NCBI GenBank assembly: GCA_002731315.1 | Contig: PCBG01000011.1 | Location: 1 to 57,033, forward strand | DNA length: 57,033 nt | Direction: 5' to 3' | Source of the DNA: Rhodospirillaceae bacterium | Lineage (GTDB): Bacteria > Pseudomonadota > Alphaproteobacteria > Puniceispirillales > Puniceispirillaceae | Notes under the pieces: model-generated | The model's input: the letters and a program-made list of their open reading frames with translations, nothing else | Databases searched by the model: none | What the model was told of the DNA's origin: nothing | Made by a program: the position numbers and the translations under genes | Shown: positions 43,275 to 53,007 of the stretch, one piece after another | Layout of the letters: each line of letters opens with the position of its first letter | Numbering within the stretch: position 1 is the stretch's first letter

Positions 43275-44039
43275 ATGGCGGCACCGGTGAACAGGTTCAA
43301 GGCTGATCTGAAAGCAGGCAGGCAGACCATCGGGTGCTGGCTGACGCAAGGCACGGCCATTGCGGCCGAAATCGCGGCAACAGCCGATTTTGACTGGCTG
43401 TTGATCGATTGTGAACATTCGCCGAATGATATCCCCTCGGTCTTGAGCCAATTGCAGGCCATTGCCGGATATGAAGCAAGTGCCCTTGTTCGACCCCCGT
43501 GGGGCGAGCCTGTGATCATCAAGCAGCTTCTGGATATTGGCTGCCAGACATTGATTGTGCCGATGGTTGAAAGCGGCGAGCAGGCTGAAATGCTTGTGCG
43601 GGCCATGCGCTATCCGCCGCACGGAATACGCGGTGTCGGCGGGGCAGGTGCGCGTGCCACTGCCTTTTCACGCCATACCGACTATCTGCACAGTGCAAAT
43701 GACGAAATGTGCCTCGTCGCACAGCTGGAATCCCGCGCCGGATACGAAGCGCTGGACGATATCCTGGCGGTTGACGGTGTCGATGCGGTCTTTATCGGCC
43801 CGTCGGATTTGAGCGCCAATCTGGGCCATATCGGCAATCCGGGCGCACCCGAGGTGCAGGCCGTCATTGACGATGCGCTGCAGCGGATCAAGGCGGCGGG
43901 CAAGGCATCCGGGATCATGTCGCTCGATCCGGTGGCGGCGCGGGCCTATCTGGACCGGGGTGTCGATTTTGTGGCGGTGGCGATTGATGCGATGACCCTT
44001 GCCAAGGCTTTGCGCAGTACGGCAGCCGCCTGTCGCTGA
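43275..44039 (+). CDS. hpaI: 4-hydroxy-2-oxoheptane-1,7-dioate aldolase
   Basis: 254 residues from ATG 43275 with GGAGGG upstream; an in-frame TTG at 43254 is less likely. A class II pyruvate-type aldolase: DCEHSPND holds the catalytic His, LVRPPWGEP the Arg, QLESRAG the metal-binding Glu and GPSDLSANLG the Asp. It cleaves the C7 hydroxy-oxo acid to pyruvate and succinate semialdehyde, completing the pathway. Last gene of the hpa operon. Confidence 0.92.
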   Translation: MAAPVNRFKADLKAGRQTIGCWLTQGTAIAAEIAATADFDWLLIDCEHSPNDIPSVLSQLQAIAGYEASALVRPPWGEPVIIKQLLDIGCQTLIVPMVESGEQAEMLVRAMRYPPHGIRGVGGAGARATAFSRHTDYLHSANDEMCLVAQLESRAGYEALDDILAVDGVDAVFIGPSDLSANLGHIGNPGAPEVQAVIDDALQRIKAAGKASGIMSLDPVAARAYLDRGVDFVAVAIDAMTLAKALRSTAAACR

Positions 44040-44166
44040 TCCCTGTATTTGGCCTCTCGTTCCTGGCACTCATCAGATGATGCGGCATTTGGTCCGCCGC
44101 ACTGCAAGCCGCTTGGCTTTGCCGGCTGGATGCCTATGATCTGGCTTGAACAAACGGGGAACGATT

Positions 44167-45675
44167 GTGGATATAGTCTGGTTCAAACGCGATCTGCGGC
44201 TGCAGGATCATGCACCGCTTTGCGCGGCGCTTGCAGCTGGATCGGTCATCCCGCTCTATATCCTTGAGCCGGCGCTGTGGCAGCAGCCTGACATGTCGGG
44301 TCGGCAGTATGATTTTCTGAGTGAATCCGTCGCGGCGTTGGATCAGGATTTGGCCGCACGCGGTCAGCCGCTTGTGGTGCGGGTTGGTGATGCAGTGGCG
44401 GTGCTTACCGCGCTCTGTGCCCGCCATAAAGTGCGCCGCATCCATCTGCATCAGGAAACATGGAATGGCTGGACCTATGCCCGCGACAGACGGGTGCTGG
44501 CCTGGGCTCGCGATGCAGGGGTCGAGATCATCGAATATCAGCAGTTTGGCGTGCATCGGCGGATGACATCGCGGCGCGGCTGGGCCGGTAAATGGGATCA
44601 GATGATGAACCGGTCCTGTCTGCCGGCCCCGGATCATCTGCCGGCAGTAGATGTTATCAGCGATGCCTGGCCTGCATCGCAGGACATCGGAATTGCGAAT
44701 GACCCTTGCCCGCACCGTCAGCAGGGTGGCCGGGCAGTAGGGCTTGCCATGATGCACAGTTTCTTTGAAACACGCGGCCGTCATTATCGCGCCGCCATGG
44801 CGACCCCGGTCAGGGCGGCGGACAGCTGTTCGCGCCTGTCACCCTATCTGGCCTTTGGCTGCATTTCGATGCGCGAGGCGTGGCAGGAAAGTCAAGCGCA
44901 GCGCGCGCTTGGACGTCATGGCTGGGCCAGCCCGATCAAGAGCTTTGAAAGCCGTCTGCACTGGCACTGCCATTTCATCCAGAAGCTGGAAGATGAACCG
45001 GTTGCTGAATTCCGCCCGTTTCATCCGGCCTATCACGCGCTAGAAAAGGGGACACACGATGCCGAATCGCGCCTTGCCGCCTGGCAGCAGGGCCGGACGG
45101 GCTATCCGCTGGTTGATGCCTGCATGCGCTACCTTGATGCCGGGGGCTGGCTGACCTTTCGTATGCGCGCCATGGTGATGAGCTTTGCCGCCTATCATCT
45201 GTGGCTGGACTGGCGGGCGCCGGCGTTGCATCTTGCTCGGAAATTCACCGATTACGAGCCGGGCATCCATTATAGCCAGTGCCAGATGCAGTCGGGTATG
45301 ACTGGCATTAACACCCTGCGGATCTATAACCCGCTGAAACAGAGCCAGGAACAGGATCCGGACGGTGTGTTTATCCGCCAATGGGTGCCGGAACTTGTGG
45401 ATATGCCGACATCGCTTATTCATACCCCCTGGCTGAAGCCGGCGCTCGGGGGTGGATATCCGCCACCCATTGTTGATGAAAAGATTGCAAGGCGGGCAGC
45501 GGCGGACGCCATGTTCGGGTTTCGTAAATCATCACGTCATCGCGCGGCTGCTGCGCGCGTTGCCGATCGGCACGGCAGCCGCAACTGGCGCGGTTTTACC
45601 TCGGACCGGCGTGGTTCCGCGCGGCCATTACGAAACAGGACCAGCGTGGCAAATCAATTGGAACTTGATCTTTGA
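44167..45675 (+). CDS. Cryptochrome/photolyase family flavoprotein
   Basis: 502 residues from GTG 44167, preceded by GGGGAACG; a TTG at 44146 is an alternative. The N-terminal photolyase domain starts [15 protein letters not shown]. The FAD-binding domain has [47 protein letters not shown] and [13 protein letters not shown]. It either repairs UV dimers with blue light or acts as a light sensor. The long N-terminal spacer and an Arg/Ser-rich tail of about 60 residues ending LELDL set it apart from CPD class I enzymes. Confidence 0.88.
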   Translation: MDIVWFKRDLRLQDHAPLCAALAAGSVIPLYILEPALWQQPDMSGRQYDFLSESVAALDQDLAARGQPLVVRVGDAVAVLTALCARHKVRRIHLHQETWNGWTYARDRRVLAWARDAGVEIIEYQQFGVHRRMTSRRGWAGKWDQMMNRSCLPAPDHLPAVDVISDAWPASQDIGIANDPCPHRQQGGRAVGLAMMHSFFETRGRHYRAAMATPVRAADSCSRLSPYLAFGCISMREAWQESQAQRALGRHGWASPIKSFESRLHWHCHFIQKLEDEPVAEFRPFHPAYHALEKGTHDAESRLAAWQQGRTGYPLVDACMRYLDAGGWLTFRMRAMVMSFAAYHLWLDWRAPALHLARKFTDYEPGIHYSQCQMQSGMTGINTLRIYNPLKQSQEQDPDGVFIRQWVPELVDMPTSLIHTPWLKPALGGGYPPPIVDEKIARRAAADAMFGFRKSSRHRAAAARVADRHGSRNWRGFTSDRRGSARPLRNRTSVANQLELDL

Positions 45676-45719
45676 TGGCTTTATAGTCATGGCCCCAAGG
45701 TTCACAAGGCGAAATTTAC

Positions 45720-46520
45720 ATGCTTCTTCCCGCTTCCGAATGTCAGGCGCTTATGGAGGCGCTGGTTCAGCCCGTAAAACAAGCAGGTGAAACGATCATG
45801 GAAATTCATGCGAGCGGCGTTTTGGCGCGCGAAAAGCCGGACGGATCACCTGTATCCGAGGCGGACGAGGCGGCAGAGACGCTTCTGCTGGCCGCGCTTG
45901 CGGATCTGGCCCCTGATATTCCGGTTATTTCTGAGGAAAATGCCGCCAGCCACGTGCTTGTAGCGCCAGAGCAGTTCTTTCTGGTGGATCCGGTGGACGG
46001 GACGCGCGAATTCCTGCGTCCCGATGGTAATGGGGCCTTTACTGTCAATATCGGGCTTGTGCAGAACGGCGCACCGGTAATGGGCATTGTGCTGGCCCCG
46101 GCGCTGGACCGCCTCTTTCGAGGGGTTGTTGGGATGGGTGCTGTGGAAGTGGCAGGCGGCGCCACGCGCGTGCTTCTGATCAGGCCGGTGCCAATTACGG
46201 GGCCAGTGGCGGTTGCCAGTCGATCGCACCGCGATGATGCAACCAATGACTGGCTCGCGGCAAACGGGATCACCGAAACCCGCGCCGCCGGGTCAAGCCT
46301 GAAATTCGGGCTGCTGGCTGCAGGCGAGGCGGATGTCTATCCGCGTTTCGGGCCGACAATGGAATGGGACACGGCGGGCGGCGAGGCGGTGTTGCGGGCA
46401 GCGGGCGGCAAGGTTCTGACCCCCGATGGTGCGCCCTTTGCGTATGGCAAGCCAGCCTATCGCAATGGGGCCTTTATCGCCTGTGCCGGTTTTGAGCCCC
46501 GCTCTTTCACGTCTGGTTAA
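45720..46520 (+). CDS. cysQ: 3'(2'),5'-bisphosphate nucleotidase
   Basis: 266 residues of the inositol-monophosphatase superfamily. SEADEAAE, VISEEN, the metal site DPVDGTREFLRP and WDTAGGEA are all intact and of the CysQ subtype. It hydrolyses PAP to AMP, recycling the by-product of sulfate assimilation. Its stop shares TTAA with the SDR gene on the other strand. Confidence 0.93.
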   Translation: MLLPASECQALMEALVQPVKQAGETIMEIHASGVLAREKPDGSPVSEADEAAETLLLAALADLAPDIPVISEENAASHVLVAPEQFFLVDPVDGTREFLRPDGNGAFTVNIGLVQNGAPVMGIVLAPALDRLFRGVVGMGAVEVAGGATRVLLIRPVPITGPVAVASRSHRDDATNDWLAANGITETRAAGSSLKFGLLAAGEADVYPRFGPTMEWDTAGGEAVLRAAGGKVLTPDGAPFAYGKPAYRNGAFIACAGFEPRSFTSG

Positions 46521-47254
46521 CCGCGCCCGACAAAGGGCATTTTGGGCGCCATAACAGTGATGAACTGAACATTGGCATCCAGTGGCATGTCGGCCATATG
46601 CAATACCGAACTGGCAACATGTGCTACATCCATGGTGGCCTCTGGCCGGACAGAACCGTCGGGCTGTGGCACACCAGCCTTCATCGGCTCGACCATCTCG
46701 GTCAGGGCGTTGCCGATATCAATCTGGCACGACACGATATCAAAGGTTCGGCCATCCAGTGACAGGCTTTTGGTCAGGCCGGTAATGGCATGTTTGGTGG
46801 ATGTGTAAGGGGCTGACCCCGGGCGCGGCGCATGTGCCGATACCGACCCGTTATTGATGATGCGTCCACCTTGCGGTGACTGGCGGCGCATAATCCCGAA
46901 GGCAGCGCGGGCGCACAGGAATGATCCTGTTAGGTTGATACGGACAACATCCATCCAGACATCGATATCTGTCTCATCCGCGGTCTTTGGCGGGCTGCCG
47001 CGGCCGGCATTGTTGAACAGAACATCGACCCGTCCCCAGGCCGCTATCGCTGTATCAAACGCCACATCAACATCTTCCGGCTGGCCAACATCACAGGGCA
47101 GCACCAGCGCATCGGGATGTCCATCTGCCACCGCACCGAGCGTATCAGCATTGCGGCCGATCAGACCAACACGGTAACCGGCTTTCAGAAAGGCTGTGGC
47201 CGTCGCTGCGCCGATACCACGCCCGGCCCCGGTGATAATGATGGATTTTTTCAT
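46517..47254 (-). CDS. Classical short-chain dehydrogenase/reductase
   Basis: 245 residues from ATG 47254, with AAAGGGAAAG upstream. TGAGRGIG is the nucleotide loop, NNAGRG, a Ser in NNGSVSAH and YTSTKHA (YxxxK) complete the catalytic set. A cytosolic oxidoreductase of unknown substrate, convergent with cysQ (4-nt stop overlap) and divergent from hflX. Confidence 0.88.
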   Translation of the reverse strand: MKKSIIITGAGRGIGAATATAFLKAGYRVGLIGRNADTLGAVADGHPDALVLPCDVGQPEDVDVAFDTAIAAWGRVDVLFNNAGRGSPPKTADETDIDVWMDVVRINLTGSFLCARAAFGIMRRQSPQGGRIINNGSVSAHAPRPGSAPYTSTKHAITGLTKSLSLDGRTFDIVSCQIDIGNALTEMVEPMKAGVPQPDGSVRPEATMDVAHVASSVLHMADMPLDANVQFITVMAPKMPFVGRG

Positions 47255-47416
47255 TGCTTTCCCTTTGCTGGCCGGCAGCATAGCAAGGCCCCTGAAAGCG
47301 GTCCATGCGTAACCGCAGGGCGCAAACTGGTTGCAAATGCGGGCGGACCTGACTACCTGTCTTCCAGCCTAGATTGTTGCGGGCATTGTCATTTAGAAAT
47401 ACAGCAAGAGGCCGTT

Positions 47417-48724
47417 TTGGGCGCGACGCCTGCATTTGTCATTCATCCTGATATCCGCACCATGCCGTTGCCCCGCGGGCCAGAGGCCATGCTGGAAGAA
47501 GCGGTGCAGCTGGTGGCGGCAATCAGCCTTGATGTGGTGCATGCCGAAGCTGTCAGCCTGCACAAGCCGCGCGCGCCAACATTTCTAGGTACCGGCTTTG
47601 TTGACCGCATCGCCGATATCGCAGCTGAACATGATGATCCTGTCATTGTGGTGAATGCCGCCCTGACCCCGGTGCAACAACGCAATCTTGAAACTCGCAC
47701 CAAATGCAAGGTGATTGACCGTACCGCCCTGATTCTGGAAATTTTTGGCGCGCGTGCACAAACCCATGCCGGCCGGCTGCAGGTCGAGCTGGCGGCATTG
47801 ACTTTCCAGCGCAGCCGGCTTGTCCGCAGCTGGACGCATCTTGAACGCCAGCGCGGCGGGGGCGGCTTTCTCGGCGGGCCTGGTGAACGCCAGATCGAGC
47901 TTGACCGGCGGATGCTGATGGAACGCGTGGTGCGTATCAAGAAAGAGCTGAAGGAGGTTGAGCGCACACGCCATCTGCAACGCGGCAACCGCCAACGCGG
48001 TGAAGTGCCGACAATTGCCCTGATAGGCTATACCAATGCCGGCAAGTCCACCCTGTTCAACCGGCTGACCGGGGCCGGTGTGCTGAGCAAGGATATGCTG
48101 TTCGCCACGCTTGATCCGACGATGCGCGGCGTCACGCTGGCATCAGGGCGCGATGTGGTACTGGCCGATACGGTGGGGTTCATCAGCCAGCTGCCGACCG
48201 AACTGGTCGAGGCCTTCAAAAGCACGCTGGAAGAGGTGGTGCAGGCGGATTTGCTGTTGCATGTGCATGATGCGGCGTCACAGCTTGTGGCCGAAGAGGC
48301 GGGTGATGTGCGTGACGTGCTGGCCGAGCTGGGGGTCGATGAAGAGGCGCAGGAGGCGCGTCTGCTGTCGGTGCTGAACAAGGCGGACCTGCTTGTGGGC
48401 CGGAAGGCAGAGGGGGACGCGGCGCAGGATGACATATTGCAAAATCTGGTGCCCGATGCGGTGCGCGTCTCGGCACTGACAGGGGCAGGGATGGACGATC
48501 TGCTGGCAGCCATTGAAGCGCGTATCGGGGCCGGACGCCGTCTGGCCGAGGTCATTGTCGGGCCTGCGGATGGTGCCGCGCGGGCATGGCTGTTTTCTCG
48601 CGGCGATGTGCGCCGCTCCGAAACATCGGATACCGGCGAGGCACGCCTCCATGTCGCCATGGATGATGCCGACTGGGCTCGCTTTCACGCGCGCTGGCCC
48701 GGCCTCGCCGCGCAGGCGGGTTAG
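47417..48724 (+). CDS. hflX: Ribosome-associated GTPase HflX
   Basis: 435 residues from TTG 47417, supported by AAGAGG upstream and by the family start near IHPDIR; ATG 47463 is an alternative. The N-terminal HflX domain has FLGTGFVDRI and ends in GGGGFLGGPGERQIELDRR, then the G-domain: GYTNAGKST (G1), DTVGF (G3) and NKAD (G4). It splits or rescues stalled ribosomes under stress. In many alphaproteobacteria it follows hfq; here it is separate. The reading frame stays open far upstream but that part is antisense to the SDR. Confidence 0.93.
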   Translation: MGATPAFVIHPDIRTMPLPRGPEAMLEEAVQLVAAISLDVVHAEAVSLHKPRAPTFLGTGFVDRIADIAAEHDDPVIVVNAALTPVQQRNLETRTKCKVIDRTALILEIFGARAQTHAGRLQVELAALTFQRSRLVRSWTHLERQRGGGGFLGGPGERQIELDRRMLMERVVRIKKELKEVERTRHLQRGNRQRGEVPTIALIGYTNAGKSTLFNRLTGAGVLSKDMLFATLDPTMRGVTLASGRDVVLADTVGFISQLPTELVEAFKSTLEEVVQADLLLHVHDAASQLVAEEAGDVRDVLAELGVDEEAQEARLLSVLNKADLLVGRKAEGDAAQDDILQNLVPDAVRVSALTGAGMDDLLAAIEARIGAGRRLAEVIVGPADGAARAWLFSRGDVRRSETSDTGEARLHVAMDDADWARFHARWPGLAAQAG

Positions 48725-48804
48725 GAGATTCCGCAATTCCATATGGCGGCCAATGCGGTTATCCTTACGGCGCACTAATCTTTGTGACGACAGGAACACC
48801 GCCA

Positions 48805-49674
48805 ATGGAACGCACGGTCTTTTTGAATGGAGAATTCATGCCGGAAGGTGCCGCGCAGCTGCCGATCTTTGATCGCGGGCTGCTCTTTGCCGATTCCGTC
48901 TATGAGGGGTTCGGGATACTGGATTCGCAGATCACCGATTTCGAATATCACATGAACCGGCTGGACCGTTCGCTCGGCGAGCTGAACATACCATCGCCGA
49001 TGATGCGTGATGACATGCTGGCGGCGATGATGGGGCTGATCGAGGCGAACGGTCTGGCTGAGGGATTTCTGTATCTGCAGATCACGCGCGGCACCGGCGA
49101 TCGCGGCTATCTCTATGATGACAGCTACACGCCCAATATCTTCGCTTTCACCCAGCCTGCAAAATTTGCCGCCGACAGTGATCCCGATCCGGTGGCGCTG
49201 GCAACCGTCCCGGACATCCGCTGGGCGCGCCGCGACATCAAGACCACCAATCTTTTGGGCCAGGTCATGGCCAAACAGGCGGCGCATCTCGCAGGTGCCT
49301 ATGAGGCGCTGATGATCGCCCCGGATGGTGATATCACCGAGGCCGGGTCCTCCAGCTTTTTTTTCATCAAGGATGGCAAGGTTTATGTGCGCCCGGTCAG
49401 CAACGACATCCTGCATGGCATAACCCGCCAGACGATGCTGCGCGTCGCCGAACAGCACCAGCTGCAGATTGTCGAGGCAAACTACACGCTTGAGCAGGCG
49501 CTGGCGGCGGATGAGGCCTTTATCACCGCGGCATCGATCTATGTCATGCCGGTTGGCCGGATTGACGATACGGTCATTGGTGGTGGCCAGACTGGGCCAA
49601 TCACGGCGGCGCTGCGGCATTCCTATCTGGAACTGGCGCGCGCTGAATTTCCGGCCCCTGTGGGCGGACGGTAA
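48805..49674 (+). CDS. dat: D-amino-acid aminotransferase (PLP fold type IV)
   Basis: 289 residues from ATG 48805, after AGGA; GTG 48784 is also in frame. DRGLLFADSVYEG, the Schiff-base Lys146 in DIKTTNLLG, TEAGSSSFFFI and LHGITRQTML are typical of class IV transaminases of the DAT subgroup. It makes D-glutamate or D-alanine from 2-oxo acids and another D-amino acid, feeding peptidoglycan. BCAT and aminodeoxychorismate lyase are less likely given the motifs. Confidence 0.85.
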   Translation: MERTVFLNGEFMPEGAAQLPIFDRGLLFADSVYEGFGILDSQITDFEYHMNRLDRSLGELNIPSPMMRDDMLAAMMGLIEANGLAEGFLYLQITRGTGDRGYLYDDSYTPNIFAFTQPAKFAADSDPDPVALATVPDIRWARRDIKTTNLLGQVMAKQAAHLAGAYEALMIAPDGDITEAGSSSFFFIKDGKVYVRPVSNDILHGITRQTMLRVAEQHQLQIVEANYTLEQALAADEAFITAASIYVMPVGRIDDTVIGGGQTGPITAALRHSYLELARAEFPAPVGGR

Positions 49675-49677
49675 AGG

Positions 49678-50583
49678 TCAGTCCGCCTGTCCCGCCTTGT
49701 AGCGGGTGACAAGATAGACACCGGCGCTTGTCACCGCAAAGCCGGTCAGGCTGAACAGCGTCAGCGGTTCATCAAACCCGATAGCCGCAATCACGGCTGT
49801 TACCGGCGGCACCAGAAACAGCAATGATGATGTGGCGGCTATGCTCTCCCGCTGAATCAGCACCATCAAAATCAGATAGGCCCCCGCCGAGACCATCACC
49901 ACCTGCCAGGCAAGTGCCATCACAAAGGGCGGTTCCCAACTGATCCGGGGGGATTCGACGGTGCTGCAGATCACCGCAAAGAACAGGCTGGCGGCAACGG
50001 TCTGGATGATATTGCCGGTCAGCAGCGCGATGCGGTTGCCAGTCCGCTTCTGCAGCAGCGTGCCGCCGGTAATGGCGACAAGCCCGATGCTGACCGAGAT
50101 CAGCCCGAGGGTCGGCATGCCGCCGCCCAGCTTTGGCCACAGCACCAGCACAACCCCCGCCATGCCGGTGACGATGCCAGCTATTTGCGGCAGGCGCAGC
50201 TTTTCGGAAAACAGGACCACAGCCAGTGCCGATGCAAGGATCGGCTGCAGCGAGACAATCAGCGCCGAGATACCCGCCGACAGGCCCACCGACAGCGCGA
50301 AAAACACGCTGCCTAGATAGACGCCGTGAAGCAGCACCCCGACCAGCGCTGTCAGAAGAATGGTGTGCAGGTCGGGGCGGGCAACAGGTTCCGGTGGCTG
50401 CCGCCGCGCCAGCAGCCACATGCGCGTTACCAGCAGAATCGCGAAAAACAGCAGGCTGACAATCGAAAACCGCGCCAGCAGCATGGCGAAGGGGGTGGCG
50501 TAGACGACGCCGACTTTTGCCGTCACAAAGGCGGACGACCAGAGCCCGACAAAAACCAGCGGCAGGACGAGGCGGAACAGCAT
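49678..50583 (-). CDS. EamA/DMT-family transporter
   Basis: 301 residues with ten hydrophobic helices in two EamA repeats; WSSAFVTAKVG at the N-terminus and YLGSVFFALSVGLSAGISALI are characteristic. Inner-membrane exporter of amino acids or metabolites, substrate unknown. Starts 3 nt after the stop of the SGNH hydrolase gene and is convergent with dat. Confidence 0.9.
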   Translation of the reverse strand: MLFRLVLPLVFVGLWSSAFVTAKVGVVYATPFAMLLARFSIVSLLFFAILLVTRMWLLARRQPPEPVARPDLHTILLTALVGVLLHGVYLGSVFFALSVGLSAGISALIVSLQPILASALAVVLFSEKLRLPQIAGIVTGMAGVVLVLWPKLGGGMPTLGLISVSIGLVAITGGTLLQKRTGNRIALLTGNIIQTVAASLFFAVICSTVESPRISWEPPFVMALAWQVVMVSAGAYLILMVLIQRESIAATSSLLFLVPPVTAVIAAIGFDEPLTLFSLTGFAVTSAGVYLVTRYKAGQAD

Positions 50584-50586
50584 GAT

Positions 50587-51249
50587 CTAAAGCCGTCCGG
50601 CCATATGCGCGGCGATTCCGGTACCAAAGCGCAGATGCGTGTCCTCATCCCAGTGGATCGGGTCCCTGCTGGATGAGTGGGCATATTCATTGCCATCGAT
50701 GAAATCGATGCCGGCCGCCGCGGCGGCGGTTATCAGCAGCGGCGGCATGGCCAGTGACTGCGCCCGCCCGCCGCGCCATTCCGCCACCCGTTCCCAGTCA
50801 TCTTCATCGGCGCGCGCACCAAGATGTGGCGGACAGATCAGTGTCACCGCAGGCATGCGGCTTGCCGCCCAGCCACCTTTGCCGCAGGGGGTGGATGCGG
50901 CCATTTCGGCAAGGCCTGTCTGCGCCGCGACAATATCCTCGGCGCTGCGGGAGAAGCGCCGCTTCAGATCATTCGTGCCAAGCATGATCAGCACATGGTC
51001 AACTGGCTGGTGCGAAAGCAGAATGGCGCGCAAGGGGGTTGCCCCGTTGAATTCGGGGCCTTCCTGCGGATCATCGAGATTGGTTGTGCGCCCAGGCAAA
51101 CATTCCTCGGTCAGTGTGATATCATAACCGTCAGCCAGCAGCCGGGCGGTCATGCTGACTGGCCAGCGCCCCGCAAACCTGTGCCCCGAACCGTCATCCA
51201 GATAGCCCCAGCTGTTGGAATCACCATAGACAAGGATATGTTTCGACAC
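50587..51249 (-). CDS. SGNH/GDSL hydrolase (arylesterase-like)
   Basis: 220 residues: block I ILVYGDSNSWGY with the nucleophile Ser, an Asn/Gly oxyanion set with IMLGTNDLK (block III) and a C-terminal DEDTHLRFG containing the Asp-x-x-His pair. No signal peptide. It resembles the TesA-like and carbohydrate-esterase-like bacterial arylesterases of about 215 aa. Substrate is probably an acyl or acetyl ester. Confidence 0.87.
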   Translation of the reverse strand: MSKHILVYGDSNSWGYLDDGSGHRFAGRWPVSMTARLLADGYDITLTEECLPGRTTNLDDPQEGPEFNGATPLRAILLSHQPVDHVLIMLGTNDLKRRFSRSAEDIVAAQTGLAEMAASTPCGKGGWAASRMPAVTLICPPHLGARADEDDWERVAEWRGGRAQSLAMPPLLITAAAAAGIDFIDGNEYAHSSSRDPIHWDEDTHLRFGTGIAAHMAGRL

Positions 51250-51306
51250 GGTGGATCTGACCTGCTGGCTGTGCGTAACGATGACGAGACTGCGCAGTAT
51301 GGTCGC

Positions 51307-53007
51307 CTATTGCAAGCCGCCGCCGCGCATGCCGGCAAATTTCTCGTAACGCCAGCGGAACCAGCCCTGCAGACAGACAAAAGTCACAAGCGGGATAGCC
51401 AGCTGCAGCATAGCCGCCAGCCCCGCCATCTGGCGGCTGCCACCAGCGGCCATCGCGACCGCCTCCAGCGTGATGGTCGTCATCCGGCCGCCGCCTGCGA
51501 ACAGGCTTGGCAGATACAGCGCCACCGATACGGACATGCCCAGGAACAGCACCGTGGTCAGCGCCGGTGCCAGCAGGGGCAGGGTGATTCTGCGGAACCG
51601 GTGCCATGCCCGCATGCCAAGTGTCGCTGCCACCCGGTCATAGCGTCGGTCGAGCCCGGCATGCGCCGGCGCCATCACCAGCCAGGCATAGGGAAGGATG
51701 AACAGCATATGCATCCAGATCATGGCCAGCCAGGTGCCATCAAGGCGTGTCCAGATCAGCATCATCTGCAGGCCGGTCACAATGCTGATCTGGGGCAGCA
51801 GCAGCGGGACGCAGATCATCCAGTGCAGGGCGGGCCCGACCCGCGCTATTAACCCTGATTGCAGCACCAACAGGCACAGGCAGGTGGCAAGGATGGTGCC
51901 TGCGCCACCGGCCACAAGACTGTGGCAAAGGGCCTGCAGCAGGGTGTATGCGCGATAAAGGGCGTCAACGCTGACGCGCGCCGGCAGGGCGTCGGGAAAG
52001 AACCAGCTTGTTGTGAATGACCACAGGCAGGCGGCCACCAGCCCGAGCAGCCCGGCCAGCGCCGGCAGTGCGGCACACCCGCTCAGGATCAGGCTGGCGG
52101 CGCGCGGCAGACGGGTGCGCCGCCCGCCTCTGCGCCAGACCCCCAGCAACAGCGCGGCAAGCATCTCGCCTATACGCCAGATGACGAGTGCGGCAATGGA
52201 AAGCCCGGCCTGCAGCAACGCGCCGGCGGATGCGGGCAGCCTTGCCAGCAGGTCGGGGTTCTCAAAACCATGGACCACGAGCACCGCCAGCGGTGGCGGC
52301 AACCCCGGGCCCAGCACCAGCGGCATGTCGACAACCGAGACGCTGAACACCAGAACGGCGGCGAGCGGCAGGCGGATCAACCGGTAGATATCGGGCATGA
52401 CTAGCAGCCACATGGCCGGTCCGTGCGCATAGCCGAGGCTGCGCCCGATGGCGACAATCTGTGTCGCCGGACGTGTCGCAAGTGCCGCCATGCTGACAAG
52501 GCACAGGAACGGTATCTCTTTTGCCAGCAGCGCGACAATCAGCCCGTGAAATTCGGGATCGGGCAGGATGCCGCTGGCAGGCGGGCGCAGAAACCCTGTC
52601 AGTTCGGGCGAGACAAGCCGCATCAGCCAGCCCGACGGGGCCAGCAGAAACAAAATGCCGATGGCCATGGTGCTGTGCGGCACAGCGATCAGCGGCCCCA
52701 TGATGGTACGCAAGAGTTGGGCAGACGTGCGCGAGGATAACGCGACAATCAAGGCGAAGCTGGCGATGAATGACAGGAAACTGGCGATCAATCCGGTGGT
52801 CAGTGACAGGATGACCGCCCGCATCAAACCCGGTGTCGCCAGAAATGTCAGCCATGGGCCTGTCGAAAATGACCGTGCGCCAAGGGCCGGAAACCAGCCT
52901 ATTGCCGGCAGTACCGTACCGGAGATGCCGGCGGCAAGCGGCACTGCGACAGCAAGCCCGAGGACCAGCAGTGCAACATGGGGCAAGCGATCAGTTCCCG
53001 GCGCCAT
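51307..53007 (-). CDS. Double ABC transporter permease (YnjC/ThiP-like)
   Basis: 566 residues from ATG 53007, which lies 17 nt inside the end of the binding-protein gene. Two binding-protein-dependent permease halves, each with five to six helices, fused in one chain as in ThiP, FbpB and YnjC. EAA-like loops are near RSLGYAHGP and ATLGMRAWH. Inner-membrane channel for a small solute. A rare arrangement of one fused permease with a dedicated binding protein supports the YnjBCD-like group; the solute is unknown. Confidence 0.85.
   Translation of the reverse strand: MAPGTDRLPHVALLVLGLAVAVPLAAGISGTVLPAIGWFPALGARSFSTGPWLTFLATPGLMRAVILSLTTGLIASFLSFIASFALIVALSSRTSAQLLRTIMGPLIAVPHSTMAIGILFLLAPSGWLMRLVSPELTGFLRPPASGILPDPEFHGLIVALLAKEIPFLCLVSMAALATRPATQIVAIGRSLGYAHGPAMWLLVMPDIYRLIRLPLAAVLVFSVSVVDMPLVLGPGLPPPLAVLVVHGFENPDLLARLPASAGALLQAGLSIAALVIWRIGEMLAALLLGVWRRGGRRTRLPRAASLILSGCAALPALAGLLGLVAACLWSFTTSWFFPDALPARVSVDALYRAYTLLQALCHSLVAGGAGTILATCLCLLVLQSGLIARVGPALHWMICVPLLLPQISIVTGLQMMLIWTRLDGTWLAMIWMHMLFILPYAWLVMAPAHAGLDRRYDRVAATLGMRAWHRFRRITLPLLAPALTTVLFLGMSVSVALYLPSLFAGGGRMTTITLEAVAMAAGGSRQMAGLAAMLQLAIPLVTFVCLQGWFRWRYEKFAGMRGGGLQ

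Noticed and set aside
47117..47416. Upstream extension of the HflX reading frame by 100 codons
   Set aside because: It is antisense to the SDR gene, has no HflX-like sequence, and a ribosome site with TTG at 47417 fits the family start.
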